DNA of 20,673 nt from NCBI GenBank assembly GCA_028687205.1, contig JAQUAP010000016.1, positions 1-20,673 on the forward strand, written 5' to 3'. Below the pieces are notes generated by a model. That model made no database searches. It saw only the letters and a program-made list of their open reading frames with translations, and was not told where the DNA came from. Positions 13,887-20,347 of this stretch are shown piece by piece (position 1 is the first letter of the stretch; the number at the start of each line of letters is the position of its first letter). The stretch comes from Candidatus Omnitrophota bacterium. Its GTDB lineage: Bacteria; Omnitrophota; Gorgyraeia; Gygaellales; Profunditerraquicolaceae. Made by a program: the position numbers and the translations under genes.

Positions 13887-13919
13887 CCTCCGTAGCAAAA
13901 TTGCTGCAGAGGTTTTTTT
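13887..13919 (+). terminator. Rho-independent terminator after the ZIP gene
   Basis: CCTCCGTAGCA (13887-13897) pairs with TGCTGCAGAGG (13902-13912) with one mismatch and one GT pair around an AAAT loop. Seven Ts follow directly. Confidence 0.85.
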
Positions 13920-13929
13920 ATTTTTTCTC

Positions 13930-13958
13930 TTGACAAATCAACTAACCCGCAGTATTAT
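13930..13958 (+). promoter_or_regulatory. Sigma70-type promoter of the DUF134 operon
   Basis: A perfect TTGACA (13930-13935) is spaced 17 bases from TATTAT (13953-13958), the optimal spacing. The predicted start, about 13965, falls in the centre of a 20-bp dyad. Confidence 0.75.
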
Positions 13959-13974
13959 TAGCATATGCCAATAA
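13955..13974. promoter_or_regulatory. Candidate operator, 20-bp dyad over the start point
   Basis: TTATT-A-GCATATGC-C-AATAA is symmetric at 18 of 20 positions, centred between 13964 and 13965. It overlaps the -10 hexamer and the expected transcription start, where a bound dimer would block RNA polymerase. The first gene behind it encodes a helix-turn-helix protein, which suggests self-repression. Confidence 0.6.
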
Positions 13975-13989
13975 CTCGAAGAGGTATAT

Positions 13990-14283
13990 ATGTCTAGGCC
14001 ATGTAGATGCAGACGTATCCGGTGTAAGCCCGACACGAATTGCTTTAAACCCCGCGGTATTCCAATTGATAAGCTTGAAGAGGTTAGACTTGCCTTAGAT
14101 GAATTAGAGGCTATGCGGCTTGCTGATTTTGAAGGATTATACCAGGAAGATGCGGCTAAACAAATGAATATTTCACGGCAGACGTTCGGTAATATTGTCA
14201 ATTCAGCTCATAAAAAGATAGCCGATGTTTTGTTGAATGCTAAAGCTTTAAAGATAGAAGGCGGGCCAGTAAAGAGGATTTAA
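13990..14283 (+). CDS. DUF134 / UPF0251 family DNA-binding protein
   Basis: The 97-residue protein matches the UPF0251 family. It opens with the arginine- and cysteine-rich block MSRPCRCRRIRC, continues with FKPRGIP and LDELEAMRLADFEGLYQEDA, then a helix-turn-helix AAKQMNISRQTFGNIVNSAH (about 55-75) like region 4 of sigma factors. Members usually have one or two cysteines at the front. Here C5, C7, C12 and C18 could form a metal or Fe-S site, making it a plausible metal or redox sensor. AGAGG lies seven bases before the ATG. It heads an operon with a methyltransferase, a NifX-like protein and a DsrE-like protein. DUF134 genes are often next to NifX-like genes, which supports a regulatory role there. 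Confidence 0.85.
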   Translation: MSRPCRCRRIRCKPDTNCFKPRGIPIDKLEEVRLALDELEAMRLADFEGLYQEDAAKQMNISRQTFGNIVNSAHKKIADVLLNAKALKIEGGPVKRI

Positions 14284-14291
14284 ATTGACAT

Positions 14292-14906
14292 ATGGATAAA
14301 GAAGTCATAGAGAATCACGAGATATATTTAGCCAGAAAAGAAGTGTATAGAAATTTTGGCTATGATATTGATGCGGAGCGAGCCTTTATCATCAAACAGG
14401 CACAGCCTATCTACGGGCGGATCTTGGAAGCCGGAACCGGCAAAGGGCATTTTGCTCTAGCTTTGGCAAAGGAAGGGTATATATTTACGACCTTCGATAT
14501 CTCTAAAGAAGAACAGCGGTTTGCCAGGCTTAATTTAGAATATCATGGTTTGCAGGGGAAAGTGAGTTTTTGCATTGAAAACAGCGAGAATTTAAGTTTT
14601 AAAGATAAGAGCTTTAATACAATCTTTTCTGTCAATACTATGCACCATCTTGCAAAGCCATATGAGGTAATTAATGAACTTATCCGTGTTCTTGCCATAA
14701 AAGGCAAAATAGTCTTAAGCGATTTCAACAAGGAAGGGCTGCTGATAATGGACAAAATTCATGCTAGCGAAGGACGAAAGCACGAAATAAGCGAAATTAC
14801 TCTGCGTGATATCAAAGCGTATTTAACCAAACAGGGATTCCAAATTAAACAAAAAAGCACTCAATACCAGGACGTATTGATTGCACAGAAAGGAGCAGTA
14901 ACATGA
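14292..14906 (+). CDS. Class I SAM-dependent methyltransferase
   Basis: The 204-residue protein has the Rossmann methyltransferase motif I ILEAGTGKGH (44-53), an acidic end of strand 2 (FDIS, 68-71), NTIFSVNTMHHL (motif IV-like) and a GKIVLSDF strand. It belongs with the UbiE/Methyltransf_11 kind of small-molecule methyltransferases. Its substrate is not evident. Residues 1-30 (MDKEVIENHEIYLARKEVYRNFGYD) form a helical cap that recurs in uncharacterised methyltransferases of anaerobes. The stop overlaps the next gene by four bases (ATGA), so it is translationally coupled to the NifX-like protein. This places it in the same metal/sulfur context rather than quinone synthesis. Confidence 0.85.
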   Translation: MDKEVIENHEIYLARKEVYRNFGYDIDAERAFIIKQAQPIYGRILEAGTGKGHFALALAKEGYIFTTFDISKEEQRFARLNLEYHGLQGKVSFCIENSENLSFKDKSFNTIFSVNTMHHLAKPYEVINELIRVLAIKGKIVLSDFNKEGLLIMDKIHASEGRKHEISEITLRDIKAYLTKQGFQIKQKSTQYQDVLIAQKGAVT

Positions 14907-15268
14907 GGATATGTGTACCGACCGAGACAAACGAAGGATTAAACGCGAAGGTGCATGAGCATTTCGGCAGCGCACCGTTCTTTACCATCTATGATACTGA
15001 GAAAAATGAAATAAAGACAATTGACAATACCAATGCCCATCACTCACACGGCATGTGCCATCCTATCGGCGTATTAGGAACATCGTCTATTGACGCGGTT
15101 GTCTGTCAGGGAATGGGCATGAGGGCGGTACAAAAGCTTAATGAGGCCAATATTAAGGCCTTTAGAGCAGTTGCCGGGACAGTTTCCGAGATAATCAAGA
15201 GATGCCAAAACAGCCAATTGCAGGAAATAACCATAGAAAATGCCTGCGTGCAGCACGGCTGTCATTAA
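14903..15268 (+). CDS. NifX/NifB-like dinitrogenase Fe-Mo cofactor-type protein
   Basis: The 121-residue protein is one full NifX-like domain (pfam02579 type): MRICVPTETN, HFGSAPFFTIYD, then a histidine-rich segment HHSHGMCHP near residues 46-54 and GMGMRAVQKLNEANIKAF. It ends in CVQHGCH with C115, H118, C120 and H121, a tail common in stand-alone members and suited to metal or cluster binding. Such small proteins occur in many anaerobes that do not fix nitrogen. They are thought to carry or insert Fe-S or Mo-Fe-type clusters. AAAGGAG precedes the ATG. No nif genes are present, so a role in nitrogen fixation is unlikely here. Confidence 0.88.
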   Translation: MRICVPTETNEGLNAKVHEHFGSAPFFTIYDTEKNEIKTIDNTNAHHSHGMCHPIGVLGTSSIDAVVCQGMGMRAVQKLNEANIKAFRAVAGTVSEIIKRCQNSQLQEITIENACVQHGCH

Positions 15269-15279
15269 AGAGGTGTAAA

Positions 15280-15600
15280 ATGAAAATAGGGATAATTATT
15301 TCCAGCGACGACGCGGAAACCTGCTGGAATGCGCTCCGGTATGCGAATTTTACGATAGGGCAGAAGGATGAGGCCAAAATTTTCTTTATGGGCAAAGGCG
15401 TAGAGTACCAGAATATCAGTACAGAGAAGTTTAACACTGTTGAGCAGGCGGATAAATTCCTTAAGGCAGGCGGCAAGATTTATGCTTGTGGCACATGTAT
15501 TAAGGCGCGGAATCAAGAAGGCACGGAAATGTGCCCCATCAATACAATGAAAGATATGTACGATATGGTTAAGGAAAGCGATAAAGTCGTTACTTTTTAG
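15280..15600 (+). CDS. DsrE/DsrF-like sulfur-relay protein
   Basis: The start at 15280 is supported by AGAGGTG about five bases upstream and gives the normal DsrE opening MKIGIIISSDDAETCWNALR. An in-frame ATG 26 codons earlier lies inside the preceding gene and is unlikely. The 106-residue protein contains GGKIYACGTCIKAR, with C70 and C73 at the position where DsrE/TusD-type proteins carry the sulfur-accepting cysteine, and a further C85. It probably carries sulfane sulfur or acts as a small redox protein. It follows the NifX-like gene by 11 bases, suggesting it supplies sulfur to the same cluster or metal process. It ends with TAG. Confidence 0.82.
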   Translation: MKIGIIISSDDAETCWNALRYANFTIGQKDEAKIFFMGKGVEYQNISTEKFNTVEQADKFLKAGGKIYACGTCIKARNQEGTEMCPINTMKDMYDMVKESDKVVTF

Positions 15601-15650
15601 TATGGGATTTCTTGTTTGCAGTATAATATTATAAAAAAGGAGGGAAAATT

Positions 15651-16049
15651 ATGCAAGGATTTAAAACGAATATCGAAAAAGACACTTTGGAAAACAAGAA
15701 TTTTCGCAAAATATTATACACCGGAAAACACAGCCAGTTGGTGCTGATGAGCCTTGGCCCTAAAGAAGAAATCGGCATGGAAACACACCCGGAAAATGAC
15801 CAGTTCTTCCGCTTTGAGGTAGGCCAGGGTAGAGTGATTATTGACGGAAACGTTTATGAAGTCAGCGATGGCGTAGCGATAGTTGTACCGGCCGGAGCCA
15901 AGCATAATATCATCAATATATCAGATACAAAAGAATTAAAACTCTATACTATCTATTCTCCGCCGCATCACAAAGACGGCATAGTCCGCGCAACCAGGGA
16001 AGAAGCCGAAGCTAACGAGCAGGAGTTTGACGGTAAAACTACAGAATAG
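15651..16049 (+). CDS. Single-domain cupin protein
   Basis: The 132-residue protein is a small cupin. Motif 1 reads GMETHPENDQFFRFEVGQG (42-60) with H46 and E56. Motif 2 reads VVPAGAKHNIIN (78-89) with H85. The usual second histidine of motif 1 is replaced, as in a known subgroup with HPxxDQFF, so metal binding may use H46, D50 or E48, E56 and H85. A strong AAAGGAGGGA ribosome site precedes the ATG. A TATAAT at 15622 hints at its own promoter, without a good -35. The substrate cannot be predicted. It may be a tail gene of the DUF134 operon or independent. Confidence 0.85.
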   Translation: MQGFKTNIEKDTLENKNFRKILYTGKHSQLVLMSLGPKEEIGMETHPENDQFFRFEVGQGRVIIDGNVYEVSDGVAIVVPAGAKHNIINISDTKELKLYTIYSPPHHKDGIVRATREEAEANEQEFDGKTTE

Positions 16050-16054
16050 CAGCG

Positions 16055-16079
16055 CCTTAAGATTTTAAGGGAGCGTATG
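16055..16079 (+). promoter_or_regulatory. Small hairpin covering the CPBP-family ribosome site
   Basis: CCTTAA (16055-16060) can pair with TTAAGG (16065-16070) around GATT. The second arm supplies the AAGG of the AAGGGAG ribosome site used for the ATG at 16081. Folding would hide part of that site. The stem is short and AT-rich, so the effect, if any, would be weak. Confidence 0.25.
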
Positions 16080-16080
16080 T

Positions 16081-16926
16081 ATGAAAGAAACTTACGCCTA
16101 TAAGCCGGTCCGGTTTTATTTGGCCACCAATTTAATCACGTGGACTGCCTGGATTATGGCCGCCTATTTCAGTTATCAGCAAAACGGCGGGCCAGGCGGG
16201 TTAATTTCTATACTTGAACTTATAGGATTATTTGCCCCTTTAGGCGCAGCCCTGGGGATGATTTTTACTTCCAAGAGCCCGGAACTAAAGCAGAATTTTT
16301 ATGACAGGCTTTTAAATCTTAGGTTAATTAAGCTATCCAGTATTCCGGCGATTTTTCTGATTATGCCCGCGGCAGTGATTATTTCGGTGCTAGTATCCTA
16401 TTTATTCCTTGGACAATCTTTCGGGCAATTGACAATTGCCAAAACAGCTACTTATACCGCAGGGCTTATCCCGATCCCCTTGATGCTTTTTGGAGCCGCA
16501 TTAATCGAGGAATTGGGCTGGAAAGGTTATGGGGTAGATAGTCTGCGCGGTAAAAATAACTTTTTTACAGCCACGCTTATTTATGCCGCGTTGTGGGCTC
16601 TCTGGCATATTCCCCTATTTTTCATAAACGGTTATTATCACAACCTGATCCTGAGGGCTAATCCTCTATTCGCCCTGAATTTTATCGTCAGTGTTTTTCC
16701 CGCTGCGTTTATTATCAATTGGTTATGGTATAAGAACAGGGGTAATATTTTAACAGCAGTTCTCTTCCATGCCACCGCTAATTTCCAGGGCCTTTTAGAG
16801 ATGGGGCAGGCCGCAAAATGCGTACAAACAATAATATTGCTTATTATTACAGTAATCATTGTTATTTTAAATAAGAAGATGTTTTTTGAAAAATTTCCGG
16901 CGCAGATCGGGTATTTCAACCACTAA
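16081..16926 (+). CDS. CPBP-family intramembrane protease-like protein
   Basis: The 281-residue membrane protein has about seven or eight spans and the three motifs of the CPBP (Abi/CAAX protease) family: EELGWKGY with E143-E144, WALWHIPLFF with H176, and LFHATANF with H230 and N234. In the related Rce1 enzymes these residues form the glutamate protease site inside the membrane. Bacterial members process or modify peptides and are sometimes involved in bacteriocin immunity or regulation. EELGWKGYG is typical of the large bacterial subgroup. The start at 16081 is preceded by AAGGGAG; the ATG at 16077 is out of frame. Neighbours do not point to a substrate. Confidence 0.85.
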   Translation: MKETYAYKPVRFYLATNLITWTAWIMAAYFSYQQNGGPGGLISILELIGLFAPLGAALGMIFTSKSPELKQNFYDRLLNLRLIKLSSIPAIFLIMPAAVIISVLVSYLFLGQSFGQLTIAKTATYTAGLIPIPLMLFGAALIEELGWKGYGVDSLRGKNNFFTATLIYAALWALWHIPLFFINGYYHNLILRANPLFALNFIVSVFPAAFIINWLWYKNRGNILTAVLFHATANFQGLLEMGQAAKCVQTIILLIITVIIVILNKKMFFEKFPAQIGYFNH

Positions 16927-17007
16927 ATTGCTTGCAAATCCGGTGTTTGTGGTAAAATGTAGTAAAGAAATTCTTGAAAATTTATCTATGGCAGTTAGCC
17001 CTGTTTA

Positions 17008-17016
17008 TGGTATAAT
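17008..17016 (+). promoter_or_regulatory. Extended -10 promoter element
   Basis: TGG followed by a perfect TATAAT (17011-17016) makes an extended -10. No good -35 is seen at the right distance. The predicted start near 17023 leaves a short leader with GGAGG before the GTG at 17040. Confidence 0.5.
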
Positions 17017-17039
17017 AGGGGTCATAAAAAGGAGGAAGG

Positions 17040-17402
17040 GTGCGTAAAGTTTTATTGACGGGATTATTGCTGTGTTTTACAGCTTCTTTTGCCTTTGCGC
17101 AAGAGATGGATTATTCGCTTTCGATGAACGGCGTTATTATTGACACGCAAAGCGTAGCTAAAAATAAGAATAACCTGGATGATTTCCTTAAGACATATAC
17201 GAAAAATGATGCCCTTGCGCCCGATGCGGTTGCCGGGGGATACGGTATTTTCCTGGAAGACGGCTATATGAAATTTGACGCTGAAAGTAATGCCAAGATC
17301 GTAGAATTCCTGAATAAGCCGGAAAGCACATTAGGGGTAACGGTTAAGGTAATTGTGGGAGAAAATGATATCCTGAATCTGGTTTCTATTCAGAATAGAT
17401 AA
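17040..17402 (+). CDS. Small exported protein, unknown
   Basis: Translation most likely starts at GTG 17040, with GGAGG at 17031-17035 and a textbook signal peptide (MRKVLLTGLLLCFTASFAFA, cleavage before QEMDY). The mature protein of about 100 residues is soluble, without cysteines or known motifs. It seems to alternate strands and helices. No family is recognised. It lies 37 bases upstream of another exported protein with its own strong ribosome site, and no terminator is seen between them, so the pair is probably one operon working at the cell envelope. Confidence 0.75.
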   Translation: MRKVLLTGLLLCFTASFAFAQEMDYSLSMNGVIIDTQSVAKNKNNLDDFLKTYTKNDALAPDAVAGGYGIFLEDGYMKFDAESNAKIVEFLNKPESTLGVTVKVIVGENDILNLVSIQNR

Positions 17403-17439
17403 CGGATTAATAACCTTAACAAGAAAGAAAGGAGGGAGT

Positions 17440-18168
17440 ATGAGTAAGAAGCTGATTCTCAGTATCTTGCTTGTGCTATGTGTGGTCGTAGCCGCGCAGG
17501 CGGAGGAGGCGATGCCGGCGCAGGAACCGAAGGTTTTGCAATTGGCGTTGTTTGACCCGGTCCAGATCGTCCCCGCGGACCAATCCATCGCAGGCGTGCG
17601 CCTGGGGCTATTGTATACTCTCAACAAGAATGTGTCGGGCTTTAGCTTAACGCTAGGCGTAGACAGGACCAGCGCTGATTTTAAGGGCGTGGAATTGTCT
17701 TTGGTCAACTGGGTCGGAGGGCTTTTTTACGGTTGGCAGGCAGGTGTTGTTAACCGCACGGCTACCCGCTTTGTAGGCCTCCAGGATGGTTTAGTCAGCG
17801 TGACCGAAGGCGATCTTACCGGTATGCAGACAGGCGCGGTAAGCTGGACTGAAGGGTTCTTGCATGGTTGGCAGAACGGATGGCTGGCTTATACCAAAGG
17901 CCGCTTCATCGGGTTACAGACCGGTATAGTGAATGTCTCCCGCGGCGACCTTTCAGGAGTACAGCTCAGCGCAGTCAATTATAACGACGGTGCATTATGC
18001 AAAGGCTTCCAGGCAGGCATATTTAATTACGCAGCTGAGATGCAAGGCTTCCAGCTGGGCCTGATCAACGTTACCAAGAAGCTTAACGGCCTGCAGATAG
18101 GCCTGGGTAACTATAATGGCAGCAAGCAGCCTTTTGAATTTTTGCCTATTGCTAACTGGTCGTTCTAA
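17440..18168 (+). CDS. Exported protein of about twelve 15-residue repeats (LA_2272-like)
   Basis: After a signal peptide (MSKKLILSILLVLCVVVAAQA), the chain is built from repeats around a G-x-Q-x-G/S core. The glycines stand at residues 52, 67, 83, 98, 113, 128, 143, 158, 173, 189, 203 and 217, mostly exactly 15 apart. Repeats read like GLQTGIVNVSRGDLS, with a hydrophobic strand, an N or S, and a turn with glycine. This resembles the surface repeat proteins known from Leptospira and other bacteria as the LA_2272 group, probably a beta-rich, outer-membrane or surface structure. AAAGGAGGGAG precedes the ATG. The C-terminus ends in aromatic phenylalanine (NWSF), as many outer-membrane beta proteins do. 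Confidence 0.78.
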   Translation: MSKKLILSILLVLCVVVAAQAEEAMPAQEPKVLQLALFDPVQIVPADQSIAGVRLGLLYTLNKNVSGFSLTLGVDRTSADFKGVELSLVNWVGGLFYGWQAGVVNRTATRFVGLQDGLVSVTEGDLTGMQTGAVSWTEGFLHGWQNGWLAYTKGRFIGLQTGIVNVSRGDLSGVQLSAVNYNDGALCKGFQAGIFNYAAEMQGFQLGLINVTKKLNGLQIGLGNYNGSKQPFEFLPIANWSF

Positions 18169-18189
18169 ACAAGTTTAACCATTAACTCC

Positions 18190-18237
18190 AAAGGGCTCTT
18201 CCAAAACCTCTATCAGGTTTAAAAGGAAGGGCCCTTT
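18190..18237 (+). terminator. Long hairpin after the repeat protein, likely terminator
   Basis: A 13-bp stem (18190-18202 with 18225-18237, one GT pair) encloses a second perfect stem AAACCT/AGGTTT (18204-18220). Only GCTTTTG follows, a weak T-tract, so termination may be partial. Confidence 0.6.
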
Positions 18238-18262
18238 GCTTTTGTAATAGAAGTGGTATAGT
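18235..18262 (+). promoter_or_regulatory. Possible promoter of the phosphatase-fold gene
   Basis: TGG plus TATAGT (18257-18262) forms an extended -10, with a poor TTTGCT 16 bases upstream. The start would fall at about 18269-18270, exactly at the ATG, which has no ribosome site in front. Confidence 0.35.
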
Positions 18263-18269
18263 CATAATA

Positions 18270-20342
18270 ATGAAAATGAAATTATTTTTAAGCTATATTG
18301 ACCCGGGGACAGGTTTTACTTTTTTTAACCTGGGCAGCTGGTTAACTTTATTCCTGATAGGGCTTTTAGGGGTATTTTTATTCCTCTTTAAAAAAATATT
18401 TAATTTTTTTAAACGCTATAAGAAGATAATTATATTGACTGCGTTAGTCTTGCTGGTTTTCGGGTTAACTATAAAAGGAGCCATGATGAACAGGCATAGA
18501 TTTAATTATAACCATAAGGTGATTATTTTAGGGTTTGACGCGTTGAGCCCGGAAATTATCGAGCCGCTGTTAAAAGATGGCAGGCTGAAGAATTTCAGCC
18601 GGTTAAAGGCCTCGGGTTCTTACCAGCTGCTTACGACAACCAATCCCGCGCAATCTCCGGTTGCCTGGTCAGCTTTTGCCACGGGGAAGAATCCGGGCAA
18701 AAACGGGATTTTTGATTTTATTATCAGGGACCCCAAGACTTATCGCCTTGACCTTGTTCTTTCCAGAATGGAGAGGGGCAGGCCCCGGAGGGTGTTAAAG
18801 GGAAAATGTCTTTGGCAGTATACCTCTGAAGCCCTGGTGCCTACCAGCATCATTAGCTGCCCGGTAACCTATCCTCCGGATAAGGTATATGGCAGGATGC
18901 TTTCCGGGATGGGCGTGCCGGATATTTTAGGCACCGAAGGGACATTTACTTTTTACACTTCGGAAAAAATAGACAGGGATAAATTTATCGGCGGGAAGGT
19001 CTTTCCGGTTAAAAAGTCGGCGGTAATGGCGCTGAATTTTATCGGGCCGCGACGGGCAGGGTTATGCGGTAAGCCCGAATATACCAGGGTCCCTTTCAAG
19101 GCCACCTTAAAGGACAAGGGTTCCGTCATTATCGAGTATCAGAAGAAAAAAATCGAGCTCAAAACCGGGCAATGGAGCGCTTGGCAGGAAGTAGTTTTTA
19201 AGCTGGGGTTTTTAAGCAGGGCCCATGGCATATGCAAATTATACCTTTTAGCGGTAGAGCCGGAGTTTAAACTTTATATTACCCCGATTAATTTTGACCC
19301 CAGGCGCCCCTTGTTCCGGATATCCTGCCCTGAAAATTACAGCCGGCTCCTGGCAGGCGCCATCGGGCTTTTCTATACCCAGGGTATGCCTATGGATACC
19401 TGGGCGGTGAACGAAGGCCGCCTTCCGGAGGATGTCTTCCTGCAGCAGGCCGCGGAAGTTCAAAAAGAAAAACAGGACATGCTTGATTTTGAACTTAAAG
19501 ATTTTAAAAAAGGGGTTTTGTTCTGTTATTTTGAATACGCGGATATTATCCAGCATATGTTCTGGCGTTATCTTGACCGGGAATACCCCTTGCATGAAAA
19601 AAATGCTCCGGCGGGATATAAAGAGATGATTGAAAAATCGTATGCGGCCCTGGATAAAGTATTGGGCAGTGTTTTGGATAAGTTAGGTAAAGACGATACC
19701 TTGATTGTTTTATCCGACCACGCCTTCGGCGCCTTTAGAAGGGTGGTGCATTTAAACAGCTGGTTAAGAGAAAACGGTTATTTAGCGCTCAAAGGCGGCG
19801 CCTCCGGTGATTCCGGAAATGAATTACTGGCGGATGTTGATTGGTCAAAGACCAGGGCTTACGCGCTGGGTTTTGGCGCGATTTACATCAATCAACAGGG
19901 CAGGGAGGGATTAGGGATAGTCAGGCCCGGCAGAGAAACCGAGGAGTTAAAAGAAGAAATAGCCCGGAAATTAAGCGGGTGGGTAGATGTAAAATATAAC
20001 CGGCCGGTTATCCATAAGGTATACAAAAAAGAACAGATTTTTTGGGGTAAATACGCCAGCGGGGCCCCTGATCTTTACGTGGGATTTAATCAGGGTTATC
20101 GCGCCTCATGGCAAACAGCGATCGGAGGCCTGCCGCGGGAGCTGCTCGAAGATAACCTTAAGAAATGGTCGGGCGACCATCTCTTTGACCCCGGTCTTTT
20201 ACCGGGAGTGATTTTTTCCAACCGGAAAATTATTAAAGCAGCTCCTTCGATATATGATATTGCTCCTACGGTATTAAAAATAATCGGTTATCAAGATGCG
20301 GAAATCAAAAAATGCGATTTTGACGGGGAGCCGCTTTTTTAA
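18270..20342 (+). CDS. Membrane-anchored alkaline-phosphatase superfamily protein (nucleotide pyrophosphatase-like)
   Basis: The 690-residue protein starts with a YIDPGTG motif (9-15) and two membrane spans (about 22-42 and 52-69). A type I phosphodiesterase/nucleotide pyrophosphatase domain follows. Metal ligands can be seen at D90 in ILGFDALSP, at the nucleophile region TNPAQSPVAWSAFATG (probable nucleophile S129), at the LSDHAFG block and at GDHLFDPG. The C-terminus SIYDIAPTVLKIIGYQDAE...DGEPLF is the standard end of the family. Residues about 230-350 form an insert. It likely hydrolyses phosphate or sulfate esters, or transfers phospho-groups to cell-surface glycans, outside the membrane. 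The start has no ribosome site. An in-frame ATG two codons later is also possible. Confidence 0.85.
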   Translation: MKMKLFLSYIDPGTGFTFFNLGSWLTLFLIGLLGVFLFLFKKIFNFFKRYKKIIILTALVLLVFGLTIKGAMMNRHRFNYNHKVIILGFDALSPEIIEPLLKDGRLKNFSRLKASGSYQLLTTTNPAQSPVAWSAFATGKNPGKNGIFDFIIRDPKTYRLDLVLSRMERGRPRRVLKGKCLWQYTSEALVPTSIISCPVTYPPDKVYGRMLSGMGVPDILGTEGTFTFYTSEKIDRDKFIGGKVFPVKKSAVMALNFIGPRRAGLCGKPEYTRVPFKATLKDKGSVIIEYQKKKIELKTGQWSAWQEVVFKLGFLSRAHGICKLYLLAVEPEFKLYITPINFDPRRPLFRISCPENYSRLLAGAIGLFYTQGMPMDTWAVNEGRLPEDVFLQQAAEVQKEKQDMLDFELKDFKKGVLFCYFEYADIIQHMFWRYLDREYPLHEKNAPAGYKEMIEKSYAALDKVLGSVLDKLGKDDTLIVLSDHAFGAFRRVVHLNSWLRENGYLALKGGASGDSGNELLADVDWSKTRAYALGFGAIYINQQGREGLGIVRPGRETEELKEEIARKLSGWVDVKYNRPVIHKVYKKEQIFWGKYASGAPDLYVGFNQGYRASWQTAIGGLPRELLEDNLKKWSGDHLFDPGLLPGVIFSNRKIIKAAPSIYDIAPTVLKIIGYQDAEIKKCDFDGEPLF

Positions 20343-20347
20343 ATAGC

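Noticed and set aside
14903..15268. Nitrogen fixation locus suggested by the NifX-like gene
   Set aside because: Stand-alone NifX-like proteins are common in non-fixing anaerobes, and no nifH, D, K, E, N or B gene is present in the window.
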